This document shows, one piece after another, positions 1 to 12,150 of a stretch of DNA of 64,000 nt; the stretch's first letter is position 1; each line of letters starts with the position of its first letter. Origin of the DNA: Monoplex corrugatus (lineage: Eukaryota > Mollusca > Gastropoda > Littorinimorpha > Ranellidae); NCBI GenBank assembly GCA_030674185.1, contig JAPXFY010000031.1, forward strand, positions 34,522,551-34,586,550, in the 5' to 3' direction. The position numbers and the translations under genes are program-made. The notes beneath the pieces are model-generated. The model was not told the DNA's origin, ran no database searches, and saw only the letters and a list, made by a program, of their open reading frames with translations.

Positions 1-88
1 AGGTGTTGTGAAATCTCCACCATTTATCCCCAGGCAAGAGGTGTTTGTGAAATCTCCACCATTTATCCCCAGGCAAGAGGTGTTGAAC
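1..88. repeat. Right end of the 37-bp minisatellite of copy 1
   Basis: Two units of the same array as at 15.3-16.3 kb. The window begins inside it. Confidence 0.85.
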
Positions 89-148
89 CCAGAACGTTCC
101 AATCAAAAGTCTGACGTTTATCCACTCGACTACCACTCCACGTCTACC
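80..148 (-). mobile_element. SINE tRNA-like head, copy 1
   Basis: The minus strand has A-box-like TAGTCGAGTGG (132-122) and B-box-like GGGTTCAAC (90-82), with a pairable anticodon-like arm between. It matches the head of the SINE at 16.3 kb. Confidence 0.5.
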
Positions 149-1224
149 TCACGGGCAATAGCCACATATATGTACTGTTCCACTCTTCTGTGCTGACGAT
201 GGGTGTATGTAGTACAATCGTCATCGGTGTACCAACTTGAAATTGAGAATCTCAAATTTCGGGTTTACACTCAACCAAAGCAAAAACATCACTCTAAAAG
301 ACACACACAGGCCCAGGTAAACCATAACTGGGCAGGCGAGTTTTGTCCCACTTGGCAAAATTCCACACGCTCTAACCCCACGACATTCCCCTCTCCCCAA
401 ATAAGAAAAGGAAAAATGAATAAATAAATAAATAAACAAACTGCCGTGACAAGGAGATAAGAAATAAAGCTAAGAAAAACACGGGATTGTAATTTCATCC
501 TACGTTTAAAGTCCGCCCCGTATACATAAAGAAAGAGATGATAAAAAAGAATAAATATTTCACCACAAACAGGCATGGCAGTGCACATTTCATGCAGAAT
601 AATAAAAGGACCATGACAAGAAGAAGACATTTTACAAAGAAGCAAATGTTGTGAAAAATGGAGAGAACACGAGCAGAAGTATCTTTAATTGTAATATAAT
701 GGAAAATTCATCCTTAGCGTCACAGATGTATGGCGACGCCATTATTTTGCCTCTGTTTCAGTTCTTTGTAAAGCGGATAATGTCGAGCGATCTTAATCAT
801 ACAGATAAATGTATAAAATTTGACAAACTTTGTCGTGAAATCGAGTGAATGCCTGCCTTAAAAATCCTCCAAATCAATCAGTATTTTCCATAAATTTTAT
901 CATAATGATAACAATTATGGCTACTTGTACATCACCTCATCTCACAAGAGCCATAAGAACTTCACAAAAACGCGCATAAAGCAAATACATGTCAACCCCT
1001 ACTGCTGTGTTGACAACAAATTATAGAAATACAATGTTCATTATGGGGTGGCTAAGATATTGTTCAAACTCATCTGCTTGATTATGATTTTACATCAATG
1101 TTCAGTGACTTTACGCGCCACAGAGATTTAAAAAAAAATTATTTGCTCGAATATGTTCTATGCAAATGTTCAGTTACGGCAGGCAGCATAGAGATTGTTT
1201 CAAATTATTTGCTTGATTATGTGT
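149..1224. other. No recognised feature
   Basis: AT-rich unique sequence, repeated as 16,346-17,422 in copy 2. A 65-codon open frame at 651-848 is shared by both copies but has no recognisable motif. Confidence 0.5.
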
Positions 1225-1753
1225 AAAAATAGCCAGCAGAATCGGCCAGGCCGAAACAGCATTCAAGAAGATGACAAGCATTCTTACCGACAAATGCCTA
1301 CCAATTAACATCAGGAAGAGAGTTCTTGAATGTTATGTAGAACCATTACTGTTGTACAGTTGTGAGGCGTGGACAGTCAACAAGCAAAGCCAAAACAAGA
1401 TTGAAGCAGCCTAGATGTGGTTTCTAAGAAGAATGTTGAGTTCCATGGACAGCAAAGAAAACAAACGAGACAGTCTTGATGGAGGCAGACACAAAAGTAG
1501 ATCATTCATAAGGAAGATTAGGAAAAGACAGGCAACATTTATAGGCCATTTTATGAGGAAAGGGGAATGGAGCACCTGGTCACAACGGGAAAGCTGGAGG
1601 GAAAGAGAGCACCAGGAAGAAAATACTAGACGGACTTGTAGAGTGGCTGGGGACAGATAAGGTGGAGGAGATGCTTGAGGCAACAAGAAATAGAGACAGA
1701 TGGAAGTCCATGATCGCCAACGCCATGCGGCAAGGCACCTGATGATGATGATG
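1225..1753 (+). mobile_element. RTE 3' end in copy 1, broken
   Basis: This codes for the reverse transcriptase C-terminus (RIGQAETAFKKM, CLPINIRKRVLECYV, LYSCEAWTVNKQ, MIANAMRQGT). Compared with copy 2 it has a stop (TAG at 1,412), a 1-bp loss near 1,560 and a 10-bp deletion between CCAGG direct repeats near 1,613. It ends in a TGATGATGATGATG tail. Confidence 0.8.
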
Positions 1754-1755
1754 TG

Positions 1756-2192
1756 TAAAAGTGAATGTTCAGTGAAGGGATCCTCATTTTATGGACAAAT
1801 AAGCATGTTAAATACGATATGTTAAACTACTCTGTGCCATCACTGGGCCACCAGGAACTGAGACGAATGACAGAAATAACTAATGGACATCAACATAAAA
1901 ATCAGATATAATTTCGGTGTCTTGTCGAAGCCTGACTGATGTCCACAAAAAAGAACAGATATTTTCCACTACTTGAAGAACACAAAATACTCTGTTCATT
2001 TGCTTCAAGATACACATTTTAATCGTAAAGTTAAAAACTATGTTACAACTGAATGAGGATTTACGTGCCATTTTGTTTCATGAACCTCAAATTCTAGAGG
2101 GATTGTCACCCTTTCAGTAATAAATTTAAACTTCAGGTAAATAAGAAATATAATGACTACGCGGAAGTAACATATTTGCATAATTTAACAAG
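1756..2192. other. No recognised feature
   Basis: AT-rich; counterpart 17,963-18,399. Confidence 0.5.
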
Positions 2193-2420
2193 ATGCATAA
2201 GAACTTTCTGTTTATCAGTGCGTATGGTCGTAATCATGACGTTTATTACCTCTATGTTGTACTAAAAGAAAGAACAGTTGAAATCGGATTAGAAAATCTT
2301 ATTATAGTTGGTGACCGGAATTTGGTAAAAGATTTCATCCAAGACAATAATCATAAATACCTCAGTAACGTTAACATACCAAAGCAGGTCCCGCAAAGAT
2401 GGACATTCGGATTTTATTTG
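2193..2420 (+). mobile_element. L1/Tx1 endonuclease scrap, copy 1
   Basis: The segment FLFISAYGRNHD, ENLIIVGDRNLV and NNHKYLSNVNIPK matches the L1/Tx1 endonuclease block also seen at 43.1 kb. Nothing else of the element remains. A run of imperfect TTGGACATTTGGAGTTG repeats follows at about 2,415-2,510. Confidence 0.5.
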
Positions 2421-2520
2421 ACATTTGGAGTTGTTGGACATTTGGAGTTGTTGGCACATTTCCATTATTGGACTTTTGAAGTTGTTGGACATTTGGAGTT
2501 GGACATTTGGAGAGAGATCA

Positions 2521-3369
2521 GTCCTGTTTGGTACAGTTTCCTGTTTTGGTTTCTGTTTGATGTGCTGACTTCTTGTTTTTATGAAACGGAAAAACGAATT
2601 AGGAAACAATATGGAAACAGCTAATAATTTTGCATGTTTATCCCCCTTCTTCAAAAACTAAAAAGAAAAAGCTGTTCAAAATGCACTGTAGATGTTCTCA
2701 ACTGTCTATACAGACCCGCTTGTAAACAAAAGCTGACCAAAAGAACATTTTCATGGACAGCTACGAAAACGTTTTTCTAAAACTTTTGTTTGTTTAATCT
2801 TTTGTTTCGCAACAAACAGACACCTAACACACAATGTGGCCACGAAAAATGACAACAACAATAAATTTTACACATATGATGAAAAGACAATGTTGAAACA
2901 TGAACTCCACACAGTACATAGAATATACATAATATTTTATACGTTGGAAGTTTAAAAATGAACGTTAAGATTTAAGCACATGTCAACATTTCCCCTATGA
3001 ACCTGTTTCACAAACCACATCCCTTTACTGAATGATAATCAAGCATCATCGAACAATGTGGTAACAGAAATGATATCAATCTGCATATATAAGTCAAGTA
3101 CTGTTCGCATGAAAACAACCTATAACTTACAAAACATGTAAGACAATATTCTAATCAATGATGGTTTTATTATGTACATCAATATTCAAGAACATGTCAC
3201 GAAGGAACTCGTGTCTTTTACGGGAAGAGCAACAGCTACGAAAACTTTTCAGGTATCTTTCAACCAAACACTGAAGCAGACACATACCTGTGATAGATCA
3301 ATAAAAGACATCCCCGTCTCCTCATCCAGGCCCCTGCTGCCTTCACCCCCCTCCCCTGTTTTAAAAAGA
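2521..3369. other. No recognised feature
   Basis: AT-rich; counterpart 18,730-19,579. Only short unconvincing open frames. Confidence 0.5.
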
Positions 3370-4560
3370 TGGAAACAACGGGTAGAAATAAAGAATAAAG
3401 TGTGTTGGATAGAAAACAACGGTGAAATAAAGAATAAAGGTGTTGGATAGAAAAACAACGGTGAAATAAAGAATAAAGTGTGTTGGATAGAAAAAACGGG
3501 TGAAATAAAGAATAAAGTGTGTTGGATAGAAAACAACGGTGAAATAAAGAATAAAGTGTGTTGGATAGAAAACAACGGATGAAATAAAGAATAAAGGTGT
3601 TGGATAGAAAACAACGGATGAAATAAAGAATAAAGTGTGTTGGATAGAAAACAACGGATGAAATAAAGAATAAAGTGTGTTGGATAGAAAACAACAGGAT
3701 GAAATAAAGAATAAAGTGTGTTGGATAGAAAACAACAGGATGAAATAAAGAATAAAGTGTGTTGGATAGAAAACAACGGGATGAAATAAAGAATAAAGTG
3801 GTGTTGGATAGAAAACAACGGGTGAAATAAAGAATAAAGTGTGTTGGATAGAAAACAACAGAATGAAATAAAGAATAAAGTGTGTTGGATAGAAAACAAC
3901 GGGGTGAAATAAAGAATAAAGTGTGTTGGATAGAAAACAACAGGATGAAATAAAGAATAAATGTGTTGGATAGAAAACAAACGGGGTGAAATAAAGAATA
4001 AAGTGTGTTGGATAGAAAACAACGGGTGAAATAAAGAATAAAGTGTGTTGGATAGAAAACAACGGGATGAAATAAAGAATAAAGTGTGTTGGATAGAAAA
4101 CAACGGGGTGAAATAAAGAATAAAGTGTGTTGGATAGAAAACAACGGATGAAATAAAGAATAAAGTGTGTTGGATAGAAAACAACGGGGTGAAATAAAGA
4201 ATAAAGTGTGTTGGATAGAAAACAACGGGGTGAAATAAAGAATAAAGTGTGTTGGATAGAAAACAACGGGATGAAATAAAGAATAAAGTTTTGGATAGGA
4301 GTAAGATAGTAGACAAACGGAATGAAATAAAGAATAAAGTGTGTTGATAGAAAACAACGGAAATTTGGCAATTAAAGAATAAGTGTGTTGGATAAAAACA
4401 ACGAGAAAATAAAGAATAAAGTGTGTTGGATAGAAAACACGGGAATGGAATAAAGAATAAAGTGTTTGGACCGTATAGATTATACAACGGTTGAAATAAA
4501 GAATAAAGGTGTTGGATAGAAAAAGCGGGGTGAAATAAAGAATAAAGGGTGTTGGATAGG
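3370..4560. repeat. 41-bp minisatellite, copy 1, about 29 units
   Basis: Each + strand unit includes AATAAAGAATAAAGTGTGTT followed by GGATAGAAAACAACGG. Long minus-strand open frames across it are by-products of the repeat. Confidence 0.9.
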
Positions 4561-5127
4561 AGTAAAGAGCCGTGTATGTTAGAAAACGCAGAGAAAAGAC
4601 AGAGAAAGAAAGTTTTGAGTTTGTTCAGTAACGAATCATGGCACTTAGACAATTCCATATGCGCCCCACCCAAATCTGCCAGCAGGTATCCCGCAGATTC
4701 CTTGATGCTGGGCAAAGTCCTAGACACTGGCAAGATCTTGACATGGGAATGGGAACGAGACTAAATTCATAGTGCTTTTAGCCCAGCCGGCTACTAGAGC
4801 ATTATCAAGGCTGACACCACATTAAAAACAATTCAAAAGTATCATTAAAACAGTGGTTAAAAACTAATTTTCTTCTTCAGTGGTATTAACGTCCCAGCGT
4901 GATAACGATTAGGGACTGTCGTAAGATGAGTCTTGTCATACAGTTAAAGAAGATAAGCGTTGTCTTATAATTTCCATGTTAAAAACTAAGTTCACGGTAA
5001 TCCTTTAAAGTCTAAAATGCGTTTTCAAAACACATTCCTCTGACAGTTTTGTCTATATCGTTGAACTGACAGCTCAGGTTTTGGCAATAAAAATGGTGTC
5101 CAATTCAAGAGTAAAAAGGCTTCTTAC
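4561..5127. other. No recognised feature
   Basis: Flank of the 41-bp array; counterpart 21,096-21,663. A 71-codon frame (4,549-4,764) is conserved between copies but so is everything else here. Confidence 0.5.
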
Positions 5128-5467
5128 CTTTTCAGACTCCCTGTCCACAACCAATTTCTGGTTGAAACATCGGTCACCCGGAGCTTATAAAATTCTTTGA
5201 AATCATTCCCTTTCTTACAAGTGAAGGTTACCACATTGTTTTGCCTGGGTTCATGGCCACGGTTAGCATTCGAGGCAATTGAAAAGACTGACTGTCCTTG
5301 CCAAGAATGCCACAAGGGAAAAGATGTCTAAATCCTTCATCCCTTTCGCAAATCTGAATTCTAAAGTACAAACTTTGTGAAAAATCTCTGGCAGGAGGAT
5401 TGGAAGAACCAGACAGGCAAAAATTTTCCATATCTGCTCCAAACTTAACAGATTTTCCAATCTGTTC
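5128..5467 (-). other. Possible decayed host exon, copy 1
   Basis: The minus strand has a strong acceptor (pyrimidine run then CCCAG at 5,468) and a strong donor (AAAAG/GTAAG at 5,128/5,127). From the acceptor a phase-0 frame reads EQIGKSVKFGADMENFCLSG, continues through LYFRIQICERDEGFRHLFPC, and stops near 5,227. A second frame covers the rest (NVVTFTCKKGNDFKEFYKL). So at least one frameshift separates the two halves. Spaced Cys residues are compatible with, but do not prove, an Ig-like extracellular domain. No neighbouring exon was found. It could equally be chance. Confidence 0.3.
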
Positions 5468-6297
5468 CTGGGAATGAAGGAAAGAGACAGTGTTATGTAG
5501 ATTACACACTTAGTCACACATTCTACACTCACTTGGACAAACTGAAGACATGCCACTCGGTATCAGACACTTCTTATTCTGAATGTTGGACGCAATGTGA
5601 GACATGATCACTATACATAAGACATCTTAAATCGAAACTTAAATGGTTTAACGTTATTGACGTTTTGAAAGAAATGAAAAATAATTCACGGATAATTTGT
5701 ATACTTTCTTTTGGGAACACAAAGATAACATTGAACTTTTAGAGGAGGTGTCACCATACGGTATTAAGAAATTGTAGGAAAGATGTCCTCCATTGTTTAA
5801 CATGAAACTCAACGAGAATATGGTTTTATTTGGAGTAGACTTTGAATTCAAGATAAACTTGACTTCATAATATTGTTGGCTAAAACATATGTTTATATAT
5901 GAAAGTCGGATAATACTGTGTCAAATATTTCTGCTTTCAAAAGAAACTGAAAGACAAAACTGAAATCAAAGAGTATAATGCAACAACCAAAGGTAGCTGT
6001 ATCAAATTTCAGGCAGATTAGGTGTTTGATCCTGCAATATCAATTCCTGAATTGCATATCAATCAGTTCTGGCTCTTCTTGGCGTGTTGTGTACAAGCTG
6101 TTACGGGCAATAATGATATCAGGTCTCTGTACTGTAGGCCTCACTCTGACAACTGACATACAAGTACATTATCTTGTTGAATTCATCATGTCTAACTGAC
6201 CAGCTGCTCTGTATTTTACCCTGTGCACGCACGGGCGAATGCTTGTCACTTCCTATGTAGGCTTTTAACCACCAAGCCACACATTCCATGTCTGTGT
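5468..6297. other. No recognised feature
   Basis: AT-rich; counterpart 22,005-22,884, which also holds a 131-bp GC-rich alternating segment (22,774-22,904) absent here. Confidence 0.5.
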
Positions 6298-6377
6298 GCC
6301 TGTGTATATATATGTATTATATATGTATATATAAATGTATATACATATATATATATACATACATGTATATATATATA

Positions 6378-6408
<31 letters not shown>

Positions 6409-6428
6409 GCGTGTGCGTATGTGTGTGT

Positions 6429-6497
<69 letters not shown>

Positions 6498-6566
6498 CGT
6501 CAGTGTGTGTGTATGTGAACACCTAGAGTTATTCATGTGTGTGTGCGCACGTGACTGTTCGCATGC

Positions 6567-6647
<81 letters not shown>

Positions 6648-6697
6648 CATCTACAGTTATACATATGCGTGTGCGTATGTGCGCGCGCGCGCGTGCG

Positions 6698-6737
<40 letters not shown>

Positions 6738-6760
6738 CACATAGAGTTATACATGCATGT
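6298..6760. repeat. (TA)n/(TC)n/(TG)n compound microsatellite, copy 1
   Basis: TATA-rich, then CT, then long TG runs with interruptions (ACACCTAGAGTTAT and similar spacers). Confidence 0.9.
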
Positions 6761-6790
6761 CTGTGTGTGTGCGAACACCTAGAATTATAC

Positions 6791-7244
<454 letters not shown>

Positions 7245-7313
7245 ACATATATATAAGTATACAACCTCCATATTTTGGACTTTCAGAATCTTTGGATTCA
7301 GTAAGCAGTTTAG

Positions 7314-7413
7314 ATCATCATCATCATCCGGTGCCTTGCCGCATGGCGTTGGCGATCATGGATTTCCATCTGTTTCTATCTCCTGTTGCCTCAAACATCT
7401 CTACCATTCTGAA
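7314..7413 (-). mobile_element. RTE 3' end, copy 1, minus strand
   Basis: The last 28 or so codons (RWKSMIANAMRQGT type) plus a TGATGATGATGAT tail read on the minus strand. It is severely 5'-truncated. Confidence 0.7.
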
Positions 7414-7696
7414 TGAAGACTGTTCAAATTACAGGAAGGACTGTATAATATCTAGCAAAACTATCGGAATGTCGTCATTCAATACAACGCTCTGATAAAT
7501 GCTATCCCCAGTACTTGATACGATGGAAACAACTGTGACGTACCTTCAAATCTATATAATGAAAAAACATGGAGTAATACAGAAGCATACGATACTAAAG
7601 CAGCTGCAATCTTAAAAATGTTAACAAACAAAGAAACAGCAACGAGTTTAACTATAATATGTTCATAAATTGTACTTTTGTCTCCGAAAACTAATA

Positions 7697-7918
7697 AGAA
7701 CCAGAAATACATAAAAGTGAATCAGGACGCATATTTGATATTACAAGACAAGACAAGACAAGACAAGACAAGCAGGACAAGCAAGACAAGACGAGACGTA
7801 ATCAAAATCTTTGGAACAATAAATACAAACAGACACTTTGAACACTTTAAGTAATGTCTTGTCTTGTCTTGTTATATCAAATACGCGTTTTGATTCACTT
7901 TTATGTATTTCTGGTTCC
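7697..7918. mobile_element. Tc1/mariner-type foldback MITE, copy 1
   Basis: Long inverted arms of about 60 bp (GAACCAGAAATACATAAAAG on the left, its complement on the right) enclose an (AAGAC)n tract and a short loop. It is flanked by TA (7,695-7,696 and 7,919-7,920). It has no coding capacity. Confidence 0.75.
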
Positions 7919-8189
7919 TAATTGCTTGAATGCTGGCATCACTTTAATCAAGATTTCAGGAAACTAAACTTCAAGATAGATGAAATGTTTAGACTATGTC
8001 TCTAAAAAGAAACTAGAAACCAAAGAAACTAGATTACCAAAACTACAATAGAAAATTCCCCACAATACATACCCCACAAATATTTTGCTGCACAAAATGA
8101 AAATAAAATAAAAGAAAATGAAGATAACAAAAAGTGTTCCTTTTGTTGGAATGAAACTGACTACATACACTGTCATGCTTTTTAGTATA

Positions 8190-8859
8190 CAGTGGGAACC
8201 TGATATAACAGGGATGATGGGACCAAATCAAAATCCCTGTTATATCAGATCCCTGTTATATCAGATATCAAGGGAAATAAGGACTGATCAACTATCCCTG
8301 TGGAATTTCGAACTGACGGCAAATCTCTGCGAGCGATGCTTGCTTTTTCTCGACAGCCTGGATGATCTCATATTTCTTCTCAATTGAAAGGCATTTTCTT
8401 TTACGTTTGTTGTCAGCGGTGGCCATTATGAGCAATAGCAATGAGAATCAGAATCAGCAAGAAAGCTAAGAAAATAGAAAGATAAACAGTAGATCTAGGC
8501 CTAGATCTGGTCTGGTGTAAGTGTGCAGTAAGCTTACAAACTGAATGATGGCGCAGTCAGTCACTGACTCAGTGGCCTCAGGCCTACACGCTTGCGCGCG
8601 CATCACACTCGCATTACGAAGCGTTCTTTCAGTGTACAGTACACAGTATACCAAGGCTAGCCTAGAGTCTAGGCCTAGGCCTTTCTGCTGCAGAGCCCGT
8701 CTCGGCATCCCTGCTATAACCGATCGAGCCCTCTTGTCTCCCTGTTATTGCCGATAAGTTTTAATAGAGACAAAGAGAAAAAAAAAATGGGGATTGAAAA
8801 AAGCCCTGTTATATCCGGATTTCTGTTATAACCGGTCCTGTTATAAATGGTTTCCACAG
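8190..8859. mobile_element. pogo/Tigger-type non-autonomous DNA transposon, copy 1
   Basis: The 670-bp element is flanked by TA dinucleotides. Ends are CAGTGGGAACC and, reversed, CTGTGGAAACC, followed on both sides by repeated TATAACAGG/CCTGTTATA blocks. It carries a remnant of a transposase DNA-binding domain (next entry). TA duplication, CAGTGG ends and a CENP-B-like domain place it with the pogo branch of Tc1/mariner. Confidence 0.78.
8292..8426 (-). pseudogene. pogo-type transposase N-terminal helix-turn-helix remnant, copy 1
   Basis: The 44-codon frame starts at ATG (8,426 on the minus strand) and ends at TAG (8,292). It reads ADNKRKRKCLSIEKKYEII then QAVEKKQASLAEICRQFEIP, the CENP-B/Psq-type N-terminal DNA-binding helix-turn-helix: a basic start, a 'KxxIIxAVE' helix and a 'LAEICRxFxIP' recognition part. 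The stop falls where the family continues with a Ser/Thr-rich turn. No DDE catalytic domain is present. It would be a DNA-binding fragment if expressed; expression is unknown. Confidence 0.7.
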
Positions 8860-9034
8860 TACATATGTTCACGCACTCAAACACATGCAAAAGCATTCGT
8901 CCGTCACGCAACAGCACGCACTCCTTCCAACCAATGGCACTAAACAAACTGCGATATATTCTTTTTTTTTACATTTATTATTACTAACTTTCACCCATCA
9001 CCCATACAACATACAACATACACAACCACGCACC

Positions 9035-9372
9035 TTCATACTCTTTCTCTCCTCCTTCGTTTTCTCCTCCCTCTTCGTCTCCTATTCCTCGTTTCCTTCT
9101 TATTCTCCTTCTTTTCTTTCTTCTTCCTCATCTCCTTCTTCCTCGTCTTTCTTCCTCGTCTCTTTGTTCCTCGTCTCCCTCTTCATCTCCTTCTTCCTCA
9201 TCTCCTTTTTCCTTGACTCCTTTTCCTCATCTCCTTCTTCCTCATCTCCTTTTCCTCGTCTCCTTTTCCTTCTTATCCTTATTTTCCACCTTTTTCTTTC
9301 TCACCGTTTTCTTCTCCTTCCTCTTCTTCTTCTTCTTCTCCTTTATCTAATTCTTTCTTTCTTCTCTTTTCA
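9035..9372. repeat. Polypyrimidine (TCC/TTC) tract, copy 1
   Basis: Almost pure C/T on the + strand for over 300 bp, with TCTCCTTCTTCC themes. Confidence 0.88.
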
Positions 9373-9489
9373 TACATGTGCAAGAAAAAATTTGTGTTGA
9401 ATTACATATATCTTAAAACTAAGAAAAATCAAACAAACTGTAATTTTGGTGTGAGCTGGGGAACAAGTGTGCATAAAACTGGAGATCTT

Positions 9490-9491
9490 TA

Positions 9492-9528
<37 letters not shown>

Positions 9529-10159
9529 GTCAAATCTGGGCACTGTGAATATTGTACTAATATTACATTCACTTTAAAAAGAAATCTTTCATAAATTCGA
9601 ATTAGGCAGTAAATTTTCTATTTGTCTGCTGGCAAGCTGATGGCGCACCATACAAGGGATTTGCTGTGAGCGACGAAAGCAATCTTCCTGTAACAGATCG
9701 GGCTCGAATTTAACAAAGCTGCATGTCAGATCTGCATACGAGATTATTATCTCATTGACTTACTTCAGACCGCTCTCCAGACTGAAAGCAAGCGCTACAG
9801 CTCGAGTTCAGAACGATGGACGGAAAACAAACGCGAATACATTACATATTGAAGTTCAAGCCTGCAGAACTGATTAAATGTAACTGAAGTCCTTGGCCGT
9901 CACATCTGGAATGCAGAACGCTGAGCAGAAAGTAGTCGTATAGAACTTAAATTACAGACAAAAGACTGTTGGAAAAAAGTTCTTGACCACCACAGCTGAA
10001 CTGCAGAGATTTGGACAAAGAAAATTGTTTGGAAATTCAACAACAGAACAAACAAGTGTGGGAACTGAATCAAGGTAAGGAAGGCATTGGCCCACAGAGT
10101 GAAAGAAGACAGAACGTTTAGAATTGCACTTCAGTGACGTAGTCCTCAGACTGTCAACT
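9490..10159. other. Poly(A) run then no recognised feature
   Basis: An A run (9,493-9,525) is followed by moderately GC-balanced unique sequence; counterpart 26,206-26,869. A good donor-like AAG/GTAAGG occurs near 10,074 but no exon can be supported. Confidence 0.5.
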
Positions 10160-10555
10160 TAACAGATAGTTGACTTACCAGTTGGTCAGCTTATCAGATA
10201 GTCATGTTAACAGATAGTCGACTTACCAGTTGGTCAGCTTATTAGTCAGTCGTGTTAACAGATAGTCGACTTACCAGTTGGTCAGCTTATTAGTCAGTCA
10301 TGTTAACAGATAGTCGACTTACCAGTTGGTCAACTTATCAGTCAGCCGTGTTAACAGATAGTCGACTTACCAGTTGGTCAACTTATTAGTCAGTCGTGTT
10401 AACAGATAGTCGACTTACCAGTTGGTCAGCTTATCAGTCAGCCGTGTTAACAGATAGTCGACTTACCAGTTGGTCAGCTTATCAGTCAGTCATGTTAACA
10501 GATAGTCGACTTACCAGTTGGTCAACTTATTAGTCAGTCGTGTTAAGTAACGGGT
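10160..10555. repeat. 48-bp minisatellite, copy 1, about 8 units
   Basis: The unit contains GTTAACAGATAGTCGACTTA and CCAGTTGGTCAGCTTATCAG. Period 48. Confidence 0.88.
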
Positions 10556-10630
10556 CAGTTTGGTCAAGTTTCTGCTGATCAAGGTTAAGAAGGTTTGGAA
10601 ACTGGGGAGAAGCACTGACTGAGGTGAGTG

Positions 10631-10657
10631 GTGTGTGTGTGTGTGTGTGTGTGTGTG

Positions 10658-10694
<37 letters not shown>

Positions 10695-10783
10695 GTGTGT
10701 GTGGTGTGTGTGTGGTGGTGTGTGTGTGTGTTTGTGTTGTGTGTGTGTGTGTATGTGTGTGGTGTGGTGTTTGTGTTGTGTTG

Positions 10784-10839
<56 letters not shown>

Positions 10840-10873
10840 GTGTGTGAGTGTGTGTGTGTGAGTGTGTGTGTGC

Positions 10874-10915
<42 letters not shown>

Positions 10916-11030
10916 AGAGAGGTGTGTGTGTCTTGATCGCGTGCGTGTATGCACTCTTGTATGTGAGTGTAGATCTATGTCTGATTGTGCTGATCCAGCC
11001 AGAGTGTGTGTGTGTGTGTGTGTATGTGTG

Positions 11031-11100
<70 letters not shown>

Positions 11101-11188
11101 TGTGAGTGTGTGCTGTGTGTGTGTGTGTGTGCATGTATGTGTATGTGTGTGCATGTATGTGTATGTGTGTGGGTGTATGTGTATGTGT

Positions 11189-11220
<32 letters not shown>

Positions 11221-11275
11221 GTGTGTACGCGTGCATCGCGCGGTGCGCGCGCGCGCGCGTGTGTGTGCACATGCT
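10631..11275. repeat. TG-rich tract with (GA)n and GCGC core, copy 1
   Basis: TG repeats with a GA run (10,877-10,921) and a GCGCGCGCGCGCG stretch near 11,245 that could adopt Z-DNA. Confidence 0.9.
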
Positions 11276-11506
11276 TGCTTGATTTAGTCCATTTTGCGTA
11301 TTTTACGTATAAGGGCTAGTGTACGTTTAATTCAATGTATATAGCGAGCTGTGCTTTTGATGTTATCAGATGTTCTCTGCAATGATGATGAAGATGATAA
11401 TGACGATGATAGTGACTGCTATCATTTTGTTCGTTCTCATTGTTTTATCTTCTGTGTATTCTAGTTTGTTTTCAAACTTAGCCAGTTCTGGTATTTTTAT
11501 CATGTT

Positions 11507-11700
11507 CATCGTCATCATCGGTGCCACGTCGCATGGCATTGACGATCATGGCCCTCCATACGAATCAATCTTTTGTCGCTGGAAGTACATCTCCTATCCC
11601 TTCTGTCCCCATCCATTCTCCAAAACCAATATTTTCTGTGAGGATTTGCCTGGTGCTCTTTTCCCTCTAGCTTTACTGTTTTGACTAGATGCTCAAATTT
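11507..11700 (-). mobile_element. RTE 3' end, copy 1, diverged, minus strand
   Basis: The minus strand codes for frameshifted remnants of EHLVxTGKLEGK and the terminal MIxNAMR block, with a TGATGATGACGATG-like tail. It is more diverged than the others, so it is an older insertion. Confidence 0.65.
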
Positions 11701-12068
11701 CTTTTGCTCCTAAAACATCCAATAAATGCTGCTTGCCTTTTATTAATCTTCTTCATTAATTGTTTGTCACGACCGGACCAACTGACGTACTAAGATAATA
11801 AAGGAATGGATAAGATTCAGTATCGTAAGGCAATGTTGCAGACTGGCGAGATAGGGAAGGAATAATTTTTTCTTTCACGTGAGGAGCATTCAGTGTTAGG
11901 GATGCATTTTTCTGTGTAAAAGGCAATATAATCAAAGGACATAACTCTTGAGAATTGTCTCCCATGTTGTATAGAACTTCTCAAATCTAACACAGTTTGC
12001 GCTACCCATTCAGCTAGCATAGAAGCAGATACAAAGTACAAAAACAGTAAGCTCAGAACACTCCTGGA
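11701..12068. other. No recognised feature
   Basis: Unique sequence; counterpart 29,881-30,231. Confidence 0.5.
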
Positions 12069-12150
12069 GTTCGCTTCCGGTTTGCGAGTTCACCGTAGAG
12101 AACGTTTTTTGGTATGCGTCCATCCTCCATTAGACGCACATGGCCAAGCC
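12069..12150 (-). mobile_element. Scrap of the zinc-knuckle LINE at the end of duplication copy 1
   Basis: This is identical in position and nearly in sequence to 30,232-30,315 of copy 2. The minus strand codes for the WLGHVRLMEDGRIPKNV-type segment. Homology to copy 2 ends after AAGCC at 12,150, where unrelated satellite-flanking sequence begins. Confidence 0.7.

Noticed and set aside
651..848. 65-codon frame kept in both duplicated copies
   Set aside because: The copies are near-identical everywhere, so conservation carries no information, and no motif or splice signal supports it.
3249..4733. 494-codon minus-strand open frame with SNTLYSLF and YPTHFILYF repeats
   Set aside because: It is a translation of the 41-bp minisatellite on its reverse strand. 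Length is explained by the absence of stops in that phase. The frames drift between units, and the same happens in copy 2.
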